Of a stretch of 64,000 nt of DNA, positions 11,553 to 23,027 are shown in pieces (within the stretch, counting starts at the first letter, position 1; each line of letters opens with the position of its first letter). The translations under genes and the position numbers were made by a program. The DNA is from Agapanthus africanus (Eukaryota; Streptophyta; Magnoliopsida; Asparagales; Amaryllidaceae). Where the stretch lies: the NCBI GenBank assembly GCA_030015575.1, contig JASDDO010000008.1, positions 80,577,965-80,641,964 of the forward strand, written 5' to 3'. The notes beneath the pieces were generated by a model. The model saw only the letters and a list, made by a program, of their open reading frames with translations, did no database searches and was not told the origin of the DNA.

Positions 11553-11773
11553 ATGACTTCAGAAGTTTTGTTCTGGTATGGTAAAACGAAAACCACGCCC
11601 TACTCTTTCAGTTTCTTTACTTTTTATGAATGTAACGCCCGTAGCACGAGAACCATCAATCTGTAACGCTCCGGTAACACGAGAATCCCCCCTCGGACTG
11701 CCTTGGACGTCGGCTATTTAATCTCTGCCGGAGGCATTTCTTTCCATTCAACACAAAACCTCCCTCATGTCTA

Positions 11774-11938
11774 ATGGAATTCTTTCTATTATGCTGTTTT
11801 GTTTCCTTTTATTCTTCTTTAAATATAAACAATAGTCATGCCATGGAAGATATTGCATTGTCTTGCAATGTTAAGAGCTACCTCATGTGTGGGATTGGAA
11901 ACAACATGCAACAAAGAAATGGGCTTCTATACATTCAG
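11774..11938 (+). CDS. Possible first exon of a small secreted protein (weak)
   Basis: I do not recognise this gene. The frame from ATG at 11774 starts with a hydrophobic, signal-peptide-like stretch (MEFFLLCCFVSFYSS) followed by a polar part containing two Cys (LSCNV, LMCGIG). At 11939 a good donor (CAG then GTAATT) would end an exon; reading on gives a low-complexity hydrophobic tail. CTATTTAAT at about 11714 could be a TATA element. I found no convincing second exon. It could equally be chance. Confidence 0.2.
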
Positions 11939-12732
11939 GTAATTATGGTTTCTATATATATGATGTGTTTAATTTATATGCTTTATTCATTACCTTTTTT
12001 AATGTTTATTTTCCCAATTAAACTTGCCTTTCTATAAATGTTGGTGATAACTAACATGCGAAGTTTCGACTTTTGACACAATCGATGGATGGTTGTTTAC
12101 TAAGAGAGTGTTTGTTAATTTTTCATTTCCCATGCATGCATGCTATTGCTACATATATATTGATCTTGTAACTTCAGTTGCTAATTACATCTGTTCAAGT
12201 TTTAGTTCAGCTACATAATATAAGCATTATAACTTTTCTCTCCAAAATATAGTTCGAACTGCGTTCAAATTTAATTATGGCAGCTAAACTACTAAATACA
12301 ATGATATAGTTATGATGCTATTAGCGCACTTAACCAAATGTGTTTTGTTATACACATATAGCTAGAAACGCATTTAATCAGGGCTTTAAATAAAACCGTA
12401 GTTTCAGTAGTTTCAGCTATAGAATCTAGTCGCTTGTAGTTATTAGGAGTGCAACTTAAGTTGGGTTTGATCCAAAGTCGACCCGATCTAGCCTGGTTTT
12501 ATCAGGTATTTTTCTCATATACACTAGTTAAACGGGCTTGACTTTCATTTAAAAAAATTCGGGTTGAGTTTATGTTTGCGTCAAAACTTGCCCATCGATA
12601 CTCGCACTTACACTAGGCGCTCATACCTTAACACGTCTGATCCGAACCATTTTTAGTAAATCGACTTGCCTAGTGTAACCGCCTCACTCTAATTTTTTCA
12701 AGGTTGTATAAAAAATTATGTAATGCTGTGAA

Positions 12733-12737
<5 letters not shown>

Positions 12738-12770
<33 letters not shown>
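12738..12770. repeat. (AT)n microsatellite
   Basis: About 33 bases of alternating AT in the spacer upstream of the GATA gene. Confidence 0.9.
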
Positions 12771-12772
<2 letters not shown>

Positions 12773-13707
12773 TTAATTATTTGACAATATTTTATGAAAC
12801 TTGTTGTATTTCTTATAATAAATATGCTGTAATTTGCATCTAATTAATTGGTAAAACCTGAAAGCTTAATAAAACCCGAGCCATCTATTGAAACCAGAAA
12901 CCCACCCAAACCTATATATGAGCGTTTGGCTATATAACATTGTAAACCCGTCGGGTTCAACAAGAATTGGGTTTAGGGCTTTTCACGTCTGGTATAAAAA
13001 TGATGAAAATCCGTCTAACCTAAACTGATTCCGTCCATAGTTTTTACGTTGTATCTTTAACTACAGATAACCAAACACCCTGAACCCTAAGCGACCTAAA
13101 CAATGAATGGGTGTACAAGCAAACGGAGTTTTCACCCATAACAACAACAACTTCGTATATTTTGCAGAAAGAGACAAAAAGAGTGCACGTTATAAAACAC
13201 ACACTAGGGTTGCAAAAATTGTGAAAGCTTTTACCCTTGAAAACCGCAACCCCTTTACCTTTACCCACGCCAAATGGCCAAGCCACCTTTTGTTCGTTAA
13301 AAGTGTCTCAAACCCCTCGTTTTCACTACCCAATTTTATTTTAACCCTCCTTCATTTTCTTTTTCAAAACTGGTGTTAACTAAATAAAATTTCCCTTTTT
13401 TCTATTGGTTTTTGGCACATGCAATAATTTCTTTTTTATTTGATTTTGTATAGATAAGGATAAAGTTTAGTCGTGCAATAGATATTTTTCATGAAAACTT
13501 ATTATTTATGATAGGCTTATTTGTAATTCTATTTTAATTCGTCTTTAGTTTTTAATGAGTTATGGATTAAATATGAATTTACGAAATTAAGGGGGTTTAA
13601 AGTAATAATGTTTAAAACCAGGGGGCTGTAAACACCAAAACTAGTGTTGCAGTTCGTCACGAGACTAATGCCATTATATATCCTCGTTTAGTCCGCAGCC
13701 AAGCACT

Positions 13708-13715
13708 TATAAATA
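13708..13715 (+). promoter_or_regulatory. TATA box of the GATA gene
   Basis: TATAAATA in the context ACTTATAAATAGGCC, about 107 bp before the ATG at 13822. Spacing and sequence are typical of a plant Pol II promoter, so the first in-frame Met is accepted as the start. Confidence 0.6.
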
Positions 13716-13821
13716 GGCCTCATCACTACTGTAATCTTTCATTATCAAATAATTAATAAGTTGGTAATTTTTATTTTTTGTGTAGGAGAATATCAAGACA
13801 TACCTTCTACACTTACGTACC

Positions 13822-14367
13822 ATGGAGTCGTCTAACAACAGCGCTTCCTCTTCAGTCTCGAAAACAGACGGGACTGGAGACCGGAAGCGGAAATCTACCA
13901 CGGCCGAGAATCCGGCCAGAGAAGACTCCGTGGACGCCGCCGACGTTGATCTTAGCCTGTCGCTGCGTCCCCCGAGAACAACAGAAACTCGGGACCAATC
14001 ACAGGCTCAAGACCAGGGCGAAGGCCAGGCTCAGGGCCAAACTGAGGACTCTGCAACACCGACCAGAACGGCTAGGGTTCAGAGTTGTCTAGAGTGTGGC
14101 ACCACTGAGACTCCACTCTGGAGAAGGGGCCCGATGGGCATGAAGGTTTGTAGACTTTTCGGATCATCGATCTCTCGTTATTTATAATCTGAAAACCTTT
14201 TTTTTCTTTTTATATGATAAAATGATAATTACCATAATTGATTATTATTGATTAATTTTTGAATTTGAAATCTACAGACCTTGTGCAATGCATGCGGGTT
14301 GCGGTACTGGAAGGAGGAGAGACAGCTGAGCACAAAGTTAACTCTCGGAAGCACACATCGCCCGTAG
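13822..14367 (+). CDS. GATA zinc-finger transcription factor, B-class-like, two exons, 137 aa
   Basis: A nuclear DNA-binding protein of the plant GATA family. Exon 1 is 13822-14145 (108 codons) and exon 2 is 14278-14367 (29 codons plus stop). The intron (14146-14277) has donor GTTTGT and acceptor TCTACAG. Residues 1-88 are a low-complexity N-terminus rich in Ser, Thr and Gln, with KRK near residue 26. The single finger is C-X2-C-X18-C-X2-C, with CLECGTTETPLWRRGP encoded before the intron and CNACG after it, the spacing of plant fingers. The intron falls between the two Cys pairs. After the finger the usual run of basic residues is replaced by LRYWKEERQ and the protein stops 23 residues past the last Cys. 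I see no LLM motif. The shortness and altered basic tail may mean weak or changed DNA binding; it could be a decaying gene, though frame and splice sites are intact. Confidence 0.82.
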
Positions 14368-14674
14368 GATACCTGTGTTCACTACAATTTTGGATGTAAT
14401 CTTGTAATTATTAAATGTTGATCCTCAATTAATTCCATTTTTTAAATGCAATGCGTGATTGAATGGCTTATTTTTCGATACCTTTCATAAGTTCATAATT
14501 TATGAACTCAGAACTCGGTGATGCACGAAAAAATGAAGGGGGGGAAGAATCCAACCCATGATATGAATGTTAGCAATTGTCGACACATCGAGGGGTTAAA
14601 GAGTTAATAACATATAATAATTCTGACAAGAGTTTCCTTAGTTCAAATCAGGCAACCAACCGAAAATATTGGAT
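14368..14674. other. Downstream flank of the GATA gene
   Basis: AT-rich sequence that presumably holds the 3' untranslated region. No gene and no clear repeat seen. Confidence 0.4.
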
Positions 14675-15563
14675 GCTACCATGGAGCTTAATTTAAGACT
14701 AAATGGCCCTAAATCTGAAACCAGTATTTTGCCCTGCTCAACTCTAATTGATTTCCAAAATATCCTTAATTTAAGTATTTAATTAAAATATTTATATCAA
14801 GGGTTTTTGATATACCACCTGAAATTCTATGCAAATTTGATATACCCCCATTATTCTTCGATATTACGCGCACCTTCCAAAATTCTCAAAGTTTTTTTAG
14901 ATATCCCCCAACATCATTAAATGATGGTTAATTTTGATAGATATCAATAAAAAAGAGTGTAAATATTCTCCCAGTCCCTTCTTATTTCTTACATGCTCTA
15001 AAATTCACAATATTGGATCAAGCTGGGTTTTTAATAAGATTAGATTGATTTAGGTTTTCTATTTTGTAAGTGCTGGTTGATTTGGATATTTTATGTTGGG
15101 ATCTGCATAATGCTAGATTTCTTTTGGCTTAGAATTTTAAGTTCTTTTATATTATGGTGTCTTAATTTGGAAGTAAACGGAGGAGAAAAGAAAGAAGAAG
15201 AAACAAAGAGCATACGAGAACAAGGAGAAAGGTAAGAGACTTAGAATGAATGGGATAAAATGATGAGAAGAAATAAAAAAAATAAAATGAAGGTGGGATT
15301 TTGTTGGGCTGTGATGAAGAAGATGATGATGGTTAAAGTTGGTATTTGATGAATAAATTAAATTGAAAAATAAATTTAACAACCATTTAATAAGTTTGGA
15401 TGGTATTTAAAAAAAACTTAGAATTTTCGAAGGTGTGGGAAATGTCGAAAAATGATGGGGGTGTATAAGAAAAACAGAAAATGAAATATTTTTAATTAAA
15501 TATTTAAATAAAGATCATTTTGGAAATCAATTATTTTTGGCTTAAACTTCCCTTCATGGTACC
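14675..15563. mobile_element. Foldback / long-TIR element, about 889 bp
   Basis: Two long inverted arms, about 14675-14945 and 15355-15563, align with interruptions. Examples are AATTGATTTCCAAAAT near 14747 against its complement near 15520, and TACCCCCAT at 14844 against ATGGGGGTGTA near 15459. No transposase frame lies between them, so it is non-autonomous and perhaps Mutator-like from arm length. I could not identify a clean target duplication. Confidence 0.65.
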
Positions 15564-15605
15564 GGGCTAGACCCTAAATTTTTACTACTTAATACTCCAA
15601 TAGAA

Positions 15606-15839
15606 CTAGCTTATTCTCAATCCTAGTAAAGAAGAAAGATCCAATTTGACAAGATTCTCTAATTTTTTAGGCATAGCAAATGATGGATAAGACCTTGAGG
15701 GCTTCGGAATGAGCGAGTCAGCATTAGCAAGAAAAATGAAAGTAGCCGTGTCTTCTCTATATGTTTTCTGAACCAAATCATTACAAACAGTCAAAAGCCT
15801 AGCAATGTTTTGAAATAAATTATGTCTTACATTAGCCAT
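15606..15839 (-). CDS. Hypothetical 77-codon frame
   Basis: Not recognised. The frame starts MANVRHNLFQNIARLL and has a non-repetitive, protein-like composition unlike the neighbouring low-complexity frames, ending 15 bases after KLDLSSLLG. It may be a fragment of a host gene or chance. No promoter or splice context was identified. Confidence 0.15.
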   Translation of the reverse strand: MANVRHNLFQNIARLLTVCNDLVQKTYREDTATFIFLANADSLIPKPSRSYPSFAMPKKLENLVKLDLSSLLGLRIS

Positions 15840-16252
15840 GCAGGGATCCGTTTATTGTGTCAATAACGCTATTTGAATGTAGTACCTTCGCTTCGCTAAA
15901 TGTAGTAGTTTAGCTGGATCCAACTATTTTTTTCTCCCGAGGGTGATGTGTAAAGTACAAGGGTATTATAGGAATCTTGGACAATACAAGATGGTTGGTG
16001 TAGGGACCTAAAACGAATCCTTTTATGGTCATAATATATAGGGAAGTTTTCACAACTTTGATATTTGATTAAAAAATATCTATATGAGGAACAACTCTCG
16101 TTGAAAAATCATATTGTTTGTTACAGAGTAACAGCCTTATATGCTATAAATGTCTTCTTTATAGTTAGATCTCAAAAATTTAGTGTCAAAAGTGTAACTT
16201 TATATTTTCATCATTCGGTTAATGCTTCCATAAATTCCTACAAATCTTTAAC

Positions 16253-16260
16253 CTATATAA
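16253..16260 (+). promoter_or_regulatory. TATA box upstream of the secreted-protein pseudogene
   Basis: A TATATAAA-type motif about 45 bp before the ATG at 16303. Confidence 0.4.
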
Positions 16261-16302
16261 ATTCCTCTCTCTTCAACTCAAATGCAAGACACAGCTCAAA
16301 CA

Positions 16303-16748
16303 ATGAAGGTCACAAAATAGCTCCCAGTTCTCCTCCTCCCCTTCCTCTTCATATCTTACCTATCGATTTCTGAATCGTTCAATTACGAGCCGTATGAGCC
16401 GAACAAGCCCTACGATCCGTGCAACGGGAAGCACGATGGACGTGTCGTGAACCTTGGAGAAGAATAGGCCACAAATTCAGGTCCGTGACTCGCGCGAGCT
16501 AGGCGCAACTCCCGTCAAGGCTCGGTTGTTCAAATTCATTGTTACGTTCATCGATGATAAGTAAGATTAAACTTAGACCTGAGTGTTGTAATGCAGTGAC
16601 TGGATTAAGTAGCGATTGTTTTTCTAAGATTTTCTCTAACGTCGTGTTCGGGCCTGACTTTGGTCCTAAGGTGAAAGGACATTGTTCTTCAAAAGTTTTA
16701 GAAGATAAGTCGCCTGTGATTGCACCGGTTACGAGTGAAACAAAATGA
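16303..16748 (+). pseudogene. Broken small secreted cysteine-rich protein (prolamin-like family)
   Basis: ATG at 16303 opens MKVTK, then a TAG stop (16318-16320). The same frame continues with a hydrophobic signal-peptide-like stretch (LPVLLLPFLFISYLS) and a Pro/Tyr-rich part with YDPCNGKHDGR, ending at 16467. In another frame, 16539-16748 encodes PECCNAVTGLSSDCFSKIF and FGPDFGPKVKGHCSS. The pattern of a CC pair, then C, FGP and a final C resembles the plant prolamin-like domain of egg-cell-secreted and related reproductive proteins. One stop and at least one frame change separate the parts, so this is read as a pseudogene. The family assignment is from the motif only. Confidence 0.5.
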
Positions 16749-16978
16749 AAAGAGTGTTTACTATTTGCTTTATATCTGAAAAATAAATATAGGCTTATGC
16801 AATGATGTTCCTTTTTGTAAGCATTAATAAGAACTGGTATTTTGCGCGTGTGATGCACTTTTGTATATTTTAATATCACGAAAATTTGAAAAGACTTTAA
16901 AGAATTGGTTGAAGAAATAGGAACACGAGAAAGAAAATTATTCTCTATGTGCTTCCTAAGGTTGCCCGAATCCCTCAT

Positions 16979-17302
16979 CCTCCTCTCTGCACTTGTGTAT
17001 TACACCGGACACAGAGAATAATTTCTTGGAAATGAGAAGAGTTATAGAGATGCTTAGAATCTAAAATTTTTCAGTTGTGAGTAATTTGTTATGGGTGAAC
17101 AGTAACACTAACTTTTATCTATCTATCTATTATATCTATATATCTATTATTATTAATTAATGCCAAAAAAAGAGGTTTACGAGCACGTGCAAAAAATTCA
17201 CTCTAATTTTCCGCCACCTAAGCAGTGATGACGTGTCAACTTATTATGGCACGTGCAATATACATAATTAAATTAATAAAATATAGGAAAAAAAAGATGG
17301 GT
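16979..17302. other. AT-rich spacer with TCTA microsatellite
   Basis: Contains a short imperfect (CTAT)n/(TAT)n tract at about 17116-17155. No gene seen. Confidence 0.5.
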
Positions 17303-17996
17303 TTTTTTTATACACCCCGCTCAAAACAATTTCGTATTTGGAAAAAACCCACTCTAAACTTCATATTTTTTTTATTAAAAAAACCACTCTAAAGTATTAA
17401 CTAAACTAAAAACCCATTCTGGTTAAGTTCCATCAACTTACTTCATCAACTTAGGGGCTGTTTGGTTGCAAGATTGTAAAGTTTGGATTGTGGAATTCTT
17501 AAAAAAAAATCCTGGATTCATACATTTTGTGTTTGGTTGCAAGATTTGGATTTGTAGGATTCCTTTGCTTTTTATGCGGGTCTCACTCTAAAACCATAAT
17601 CCAAGAATCCTAGAGAAAAAAAAGAGGATTTGGCTTGGCTTTGCACTGTTCATTGTACTTGTTTGGTGGATCTTGTATACTTTTATGCATAAAAAAATCA
17701 TCTTTCTCTTTCTCTCTCTAATTCTCAAATTCAAATCCTATTTTATTTTTCCAACCAAACAAGATTTTAAGGATCTACAAATCCAACAACATTAGGAATT
17801 CAACACCAACCAAACACAAAATTAGTTAATCCAAAAAATTTTAATTGTACTATTTGGGAATCCAAATTTTACTATCATGCACCCAAACAGCCCCTTACTG
17901 TTAACTCTTTTGTGAAACATAGCTGTTAGAAGGGTAAAATGACCAAATTACCCCTCTAATGGCTAATCCAAGCTTTAAATACCCTTTTCCTTTTAT
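17303..17996. repeat. Left half of an inverted-repeat element split by B
   Basis: TTTTTTTATACACCCC (about 17309) and CCCACTCTAAACTTCA (about 17349) recur inverted at about 61580-61625 on the far side of the B insertion, where the plus strand reads TGAAGTTTAGAGTGGGGTGTATC-like sequence in two blocks. B and its CCCAT duplication therefore appear to sit inside an older inverted-repeat element. Confidence 0.45.
17454..17894. mobile_element. Tourist-like MITE (PIF/Harbinger type), 441 bp
   Basis: Starts GGGGCTGTTTGGTTGCA and ends with TGCACCCAAACAGCCCC, giving 17-bp terminal inverted repeats with one mismatch. TTA flanks both sides (17451-17453 and 17895-17897), matching the three-base duplication of PIF/Harbinger elements. 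No transposase; it relies on an element elsewhere. Confidence 0.88.
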
Positions 17997-18001
17997 CCCA
18001 T

Positions 18002-19615
18002 TGTCACGCCCCGCTTCCTGGTATACGGCGAAGGGGGCACGACTGGTCCGCTACGTATTTACTGTGAAGTAAATACGCTAAGCGTATCTAAGAAATATAA
18101 AAGTAATCAAAAGAGACGAGAGATATAAAAATAACAGCAACTTTATTTATTAACATTTTTTTGTACAATGCATGAAAAGCAAATACAACTGAAGTAAAAA
18201 CGATGCCTAAACAATAGTATAACAGAAAATCAACGGAACTGAATGGAAATGTACAATGTCTAGAACTCGGGGTCTTCGAGGAACTGATCCAAGTCTTCAC
18301 TGGTGGGTTCGATCTCTGTTGTGTCCAGATCACCTGACGACATTCAAAGAAGAAAGAAATAGAATGTCGTCAGTGAACAGGTCGCTCGGTAAGTCCCAAA
18401 ATTAAGGGAGAAATAAAAAAGACAGAATAAGAATGTATCTTTTAAAGTTGTATAATATCGTGTTAACGCTGTTGTTTGTAGCTTGGTACAGAAAGATGCC
18501 GGTGTATACGAGAGGGGTCTCTATATGCTAGAGAACAGGGCAAACTGAAAGTACAAGGAACCGTTATGCCACGGTACAACAGCAACAGGATTCATGTTAG
18601 GTGTCTTAATCTTACTGTCTCGTGCCATTTTTAACACCTTCCGTACTAATCTACCCCTTAAACCCCGTAGTGTTTTGATTGTATTGTTATATTGTATTGT
18701 ATAAGTTGTATAGTTGGATGACTGACCAAAACCATGATATCAGTAACGGATGTAATGGATGTAAACTGGAATCATGTAAATGGAAAGTATATCCATGGTT
18801 TGGTTCAGTCAAGTTGAATAGATTGATAACTGGATTCATGGATTCGTGTGTTCATGTTGAATTGTAATATTGTAGATTTATATGGTACTTGAATCATATT
18901 CAAGTCGAGTTATGATCAGACTCAAACCCGAGTCAGACAGTAGAGATGTAAATCGAAGTCCTGTATTTACTAGGGTCCTTAGGGTAATTTATAAAACTTG
19001 AGGGGGTTTTATGTAAAAATATTTTTGTATAGTTTTCAAGATACACCCCAAATATTTATTATTCATCTTTAGAATTGTAATGAATGTGGATTTTAGATTG
19101 TGATATTTCTAGTGAAAATATCCTAATTTTATAAATAAAGGTATTTATTTGTAATATTGAATTATGTGGAATTTATGGTATTTTAGTGTAAAATTTGTTC
19201 TTGTGATTTTTAAAAAAAGGTGGAATATTTATATCATAACAAAATAGATATTTTAATGATAAATATACATATATTTATACAAAATTAATTTTAATAAATA
19301 TTTTATATTCTAAAAATCTCATTTTCTTAAAATGCCGTATTGTAAATCTTTCGAGACCGAATGCTCCTTACGGAGGTCTGAATCTCGCAATACTAAACCC
19401 GAGGATGTGCGATAAACCGCACTATCCCGAACGGGTTCCCCAAAATGGGTTGTAGCGGCGCTTTGCAAAGATTTTATAAATACTAATCCTTTAGAAGACG
19501 GTTTTATTAAGTAAATAGTATTTATTTGTAAAGATGTCGATTTTTCCGTATTCTATATTCTAGTGACAAGTTCAAATTGCCTCTTCATCGCCAATTGTTG
19601 CCAGGTAAGTACAGA
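18002..19615 (-). repeat. 3' LTR of B, part 1
   Basis: Matches 57922-59540 of the 5' LTR almost base for base, then stops at the insertion of C. It starts TGTCACGCCCCGCTTCC. Confidence 0.92.
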
Positions 19616-22600
19616 TGTAATACCCAGTTCCTTTTGTACGCCAATATCCGTATTTAAATATAAATATTTCTTACAAAATTTATTTATTATATTTATATTT
19701 ATTTTATTTCAAAATCCTAGTATTAGATAGTGTAGTTTTGTCTCTTTGCATTTGTATCCGGTCGGAATACAGATGCGGGTGTGTATGCACAGTATCGGGG
19801 TTTTCCTGTAATTTGTTACGGGACCAGTTTTCTGGAGTTGCCAGTTTGCATTCCGTTCCGGCCGGTTTTCCTTTGTTCTTTCCCGGCCGGACTTTTTGAT
19901 GGAGGGGGGTTAATTACAAGTTTGCAATTAAATTTTTGTGGAAGGGGTTTCTTGCAAAATATATTTTCATGATTTGTTTTTTAAAGAAAAGGAAGGGGGG
20001 GGGGGGGGGGCGGCCACTTATGCAAGGAGAATGTTTGTATTATGCTGATGGGCCGGCCACCACAAGTTGAGGTGTTTAATTAATACAAAGAAGTGTGCAT
20101 TAATATATGATAGCACAAAGGAATGTTTGTGCTGTAGCTTTAATTGAGTGTGCAGGCAATTCAAAGGAATGAATGAATAATTTAGTGTGTGCATTAATTA
20201 AAAGAATGAGTTAATGCATATGTAATGGGCCGGCCACTGTTGGCAAACATGAATGCACATATGTGCTGGAGAATGTATGGTGGCATTAATTAATGCCTAA
20301 GGTTTACTTTGTACACACTATAAGAATGTGTGCAGGGGGCTGAGAGATGTCAGATGAGAGAGCTTGCTTAAATTCTTCTGAGAGCTCATCATTCCATTCC
20401 ACAGAGGGAGAGTGCACAATGTGTGTGCAGGAGAGAATTCATTTTTCTTGAGATGCTCATTTGTTTCTCTTGCAAACATCCATAATTCTTTGTGCAAAAT
20501 TCCTCCAAATTGGCAACCTCATAAACCCCAAAACCATTTTCAAACTTTTTACACCACTGTGAAACCACTCTATACAAGTTGCCGGAGCGACGCCGTCGAC
20601 CTTCGGAAACCTCAACACTTCTCAGACGGATCAGAGAACACCCCTAAGCTTCCAGCGGACGCAAGACGACTCCGGGAAAACTCCGACACGAAATTCGTAT
20701 TTCGAACTAGGCTCGCGGGAATCCGGAACGTGGCGCACAACGCGCGTTCGCGACATCGTTGCCGTCGTGCGACCCCAAGGCGTTCTCCAGGCAAGTTCTT
20801 ACTTGCTTTCATGCTATTCCGTATATATTACAAATCAGAATCGTAGATATATTCCATGTTTGCTTGATGTTATATATTGTCACCAAACTGTTCGATGCTT
20901 GTTCCCATAGAAAATCATTATCAATTTTGACGGAACTAGATATAATGCTTTGGCCCTTGCTGTGATGGATACCCTGCGCAAGTTTTGCTAGAAAATATGA
21001 CCGTTCATAACTAAAACAGCTACCCCCAAGTTTGCCTGTAAAACTGGATATTTTCTGTACCTGAAAACCATAAAAATCACCATAAATTAAATACATGCTG
21101 GATTGAGGTGCTCGAGGGCTCAAATCGAAGCCAACTCGACGAACTATGACCCTAAATTAGTTTCTAGACATTCCTGTATTTAGATCATGATGATATTCGT
21201 ATCGGAGTGCAACTCTGAACTGCAGTTTGGGGAAACATTCGTTCGAATACCTGGCCTTGGGAACACCTGTACACCCCTTCCTTAAACTGAAAATGCGCAG
21301 AACCTTATATGGTCGCGTAGAGAATTTAGTTAGCTAACCCCTGAAGTTGGTCCCGTGTCGTTTCACCGTCATTTGATATTTAATTTGTATTTTAGACTAC
21401 CGTGGAAATCTGCAGTTTCTGCAGTGATCCCTTTTACACCAGCACCTTGTACATAACATAACTTTTAATACAGAACTGATATCGATAATCCGTTTGATGC
21501 ATTGGAAAGATAATAGTAAAATCTACAATTAGTTTAACTGTAGCGTCGCTAAATTATGCTCCCAACTGAGAGTAAAATTGTGTTACGAAACGGACTTCCA
21601 GTTCAGAAATTGGATTTCCAGCAGTGAACACTTAAAATGAAATGGCCATAACTAGTGAACCTGGAACCCGATTGGCGTGAAACCAATTTTGGTGGATAGA
21701 TAACTGAACATACTAATTATTACCTGTTTATCGTTTCGCTATACTGTACACGTACATTTCATGATAAATCGTGCAAGTGATAGAATACTATTTTATGACA
21801 CCTTAATCATGTTTCATATGTTGTTTATGCATCATATCATACCTATATCATTATAGTGATAACCTAGTGATAACGTGCATTTACCCAGTGTTAGAATTTA
21901 GTGATGATTGTGGCAAGTACGTCAGTGTTCGTGTATCAGTGAATAAGTGAAAGTGAATAAGTGAAAGTGAATGGATAAATGGAAGTGACACGTACTTGTA
22001 CACAATCAGTGAACCTTATTATTTTATTGCATTGTCGACGTCTGTGGGACGCGTGTACGTGTGACTATAAGTGGTATGGGACACTTATGGAAGCTCTTGC
22101 ATGGGTGTCACAGATAAGGCACCAGACACTGCCATTTATCTTGGATATTAGTTGGGACGTGCTTGATGGAGATCTTGCCTCCAGTTCTCGTGCAGACTTG
22201 TCACAGACCGATTGGTATTTGAGATTATGGTTAGCGTTTGATGTAGACCACGGGGTGTGGGGTAGTTTAAGTGTGAGTTCAACAGAATCTCGGGAGTCCC
22301 ATGCCGGCTTATATATTTAGGGAGTTATATGGAGATTTACAGGGTACGCGATATATACACCGTGATATTCTTGTTACATGTTGGGCCCGTGGTCCCTTGC
22401 CCTTGGGTTCTACCCTTGGGTGGAGGACACTCGCGAGTGGTTGACTCTCACACTTGGACTGACGATAGACTCAGTGACCTGTACAGTGAGACTTAGAGAC
22501 TGATAGGGATACTGGCATTTATATACCTTATATACTATTATTCATACGTGGCATATCGTTCTACTGCCTTTACTGTTCCGCTGCATTGATTACTGCATGT

Positions 22601-23006
22601 TCATACCCATACTGCCATTGATCTACTGTTATATACGTCTATTATCACCGTTAGAATTGTCATAAGATTTTATATATATTATATTGCTATCGTGTCGCTC
22701 TGACGACCTGAGTATGCATGCTCAGAGTGAGAAGTGGATTTAGTTCGGATCAGATCTGTCGTACCTTGAGGATATTGCGGACATCTAGACCAGCGCAGCG
22801 CTATCTTTCCGTTGACTCTATCTGGTAAGTTTTACACCTGTTTTGATTTAGTGACTGCATTTTTCATTACCTGCGCATTATATACTGTTTACCATGTAAA
22901 GCTAGAAGCCGAAGTGTGACTACGGCAGGATGTTTCCTTGACCGTAGGAGCATGGCTGGCCTTGTCTACCCCTCGTATTCCGTATTTTGGGAAGCGGGGC
23001 GTGACA
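19616..23006 (+). repeat. 5' LTR of C (3391 bp)
   Basis: Begins TGTAATACCCAG and ends GCGGGGCGTGACA. Its U3-like part holds a poly-G run (19996-20010), repeated GGCCGGCC sites (20051, 20228) and a TATAAGAA candidate promoter (20319-20326). A 113-codon frame at 21979-22320 recurs in the other LTR only because the LTRs are copies. A 10-bp segment at about 21425-21434 is missing from the 3' LTR. Confidence 0.93.
20319..20326 (+). promoter_or_regulatory. Candidate TATA box in LTR of C
   Basis: TATAAGAA about 700 bp into the LTR, followed by a GA- and CT-rich leader. It is the best promoter-like motif in this part, judged by eye only. Confidence 0.3.
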
Positions 23007-23015
23007 TGGTTTTGT

Positions 23016-23027
23016 TGGTATCAGAGC
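23016..23027 (+). other. Primer binding site of C
   Basis: TGGTATCAGAGC nine bases after the LTR end, complementary to initiator tRNA-Met; it sets the plus orientation. Confidence 0.9.

Larger units (their letters stand above)
11207..13636. other. Spacer between LTR remnants and the GATA gene
   Basis: AT-rich sequence with no recognisable gene. It contains a 40-bp tandem duplication (11473-11552), a weak signal-peptide-like open frame (11774-11938) and an (AT)n tract at about 12738-12770. The other open frames here are short and show no family features. Confidence 0.5.

Noticed and set aside
16499..16978. 159-codon minus-strand frame
   Set aside because: It is antisense to the Cys-rich secreted-protein remnant at 16539-16748, which has clear motif character on the plus strand.
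20412..20846. 144-codon frame in LTR of C
   Set aside because: The other LTR has a one-base shift in the same frame (26200-26586), and the sequence looks like untranslated leader.
21979..22320. 113-codon frame repeated identically at 27709-28050
   Set aside because: Both copies lie at the same place in the two LTRs of C, so identity only reflects LTR duplication. No recognisable domain.
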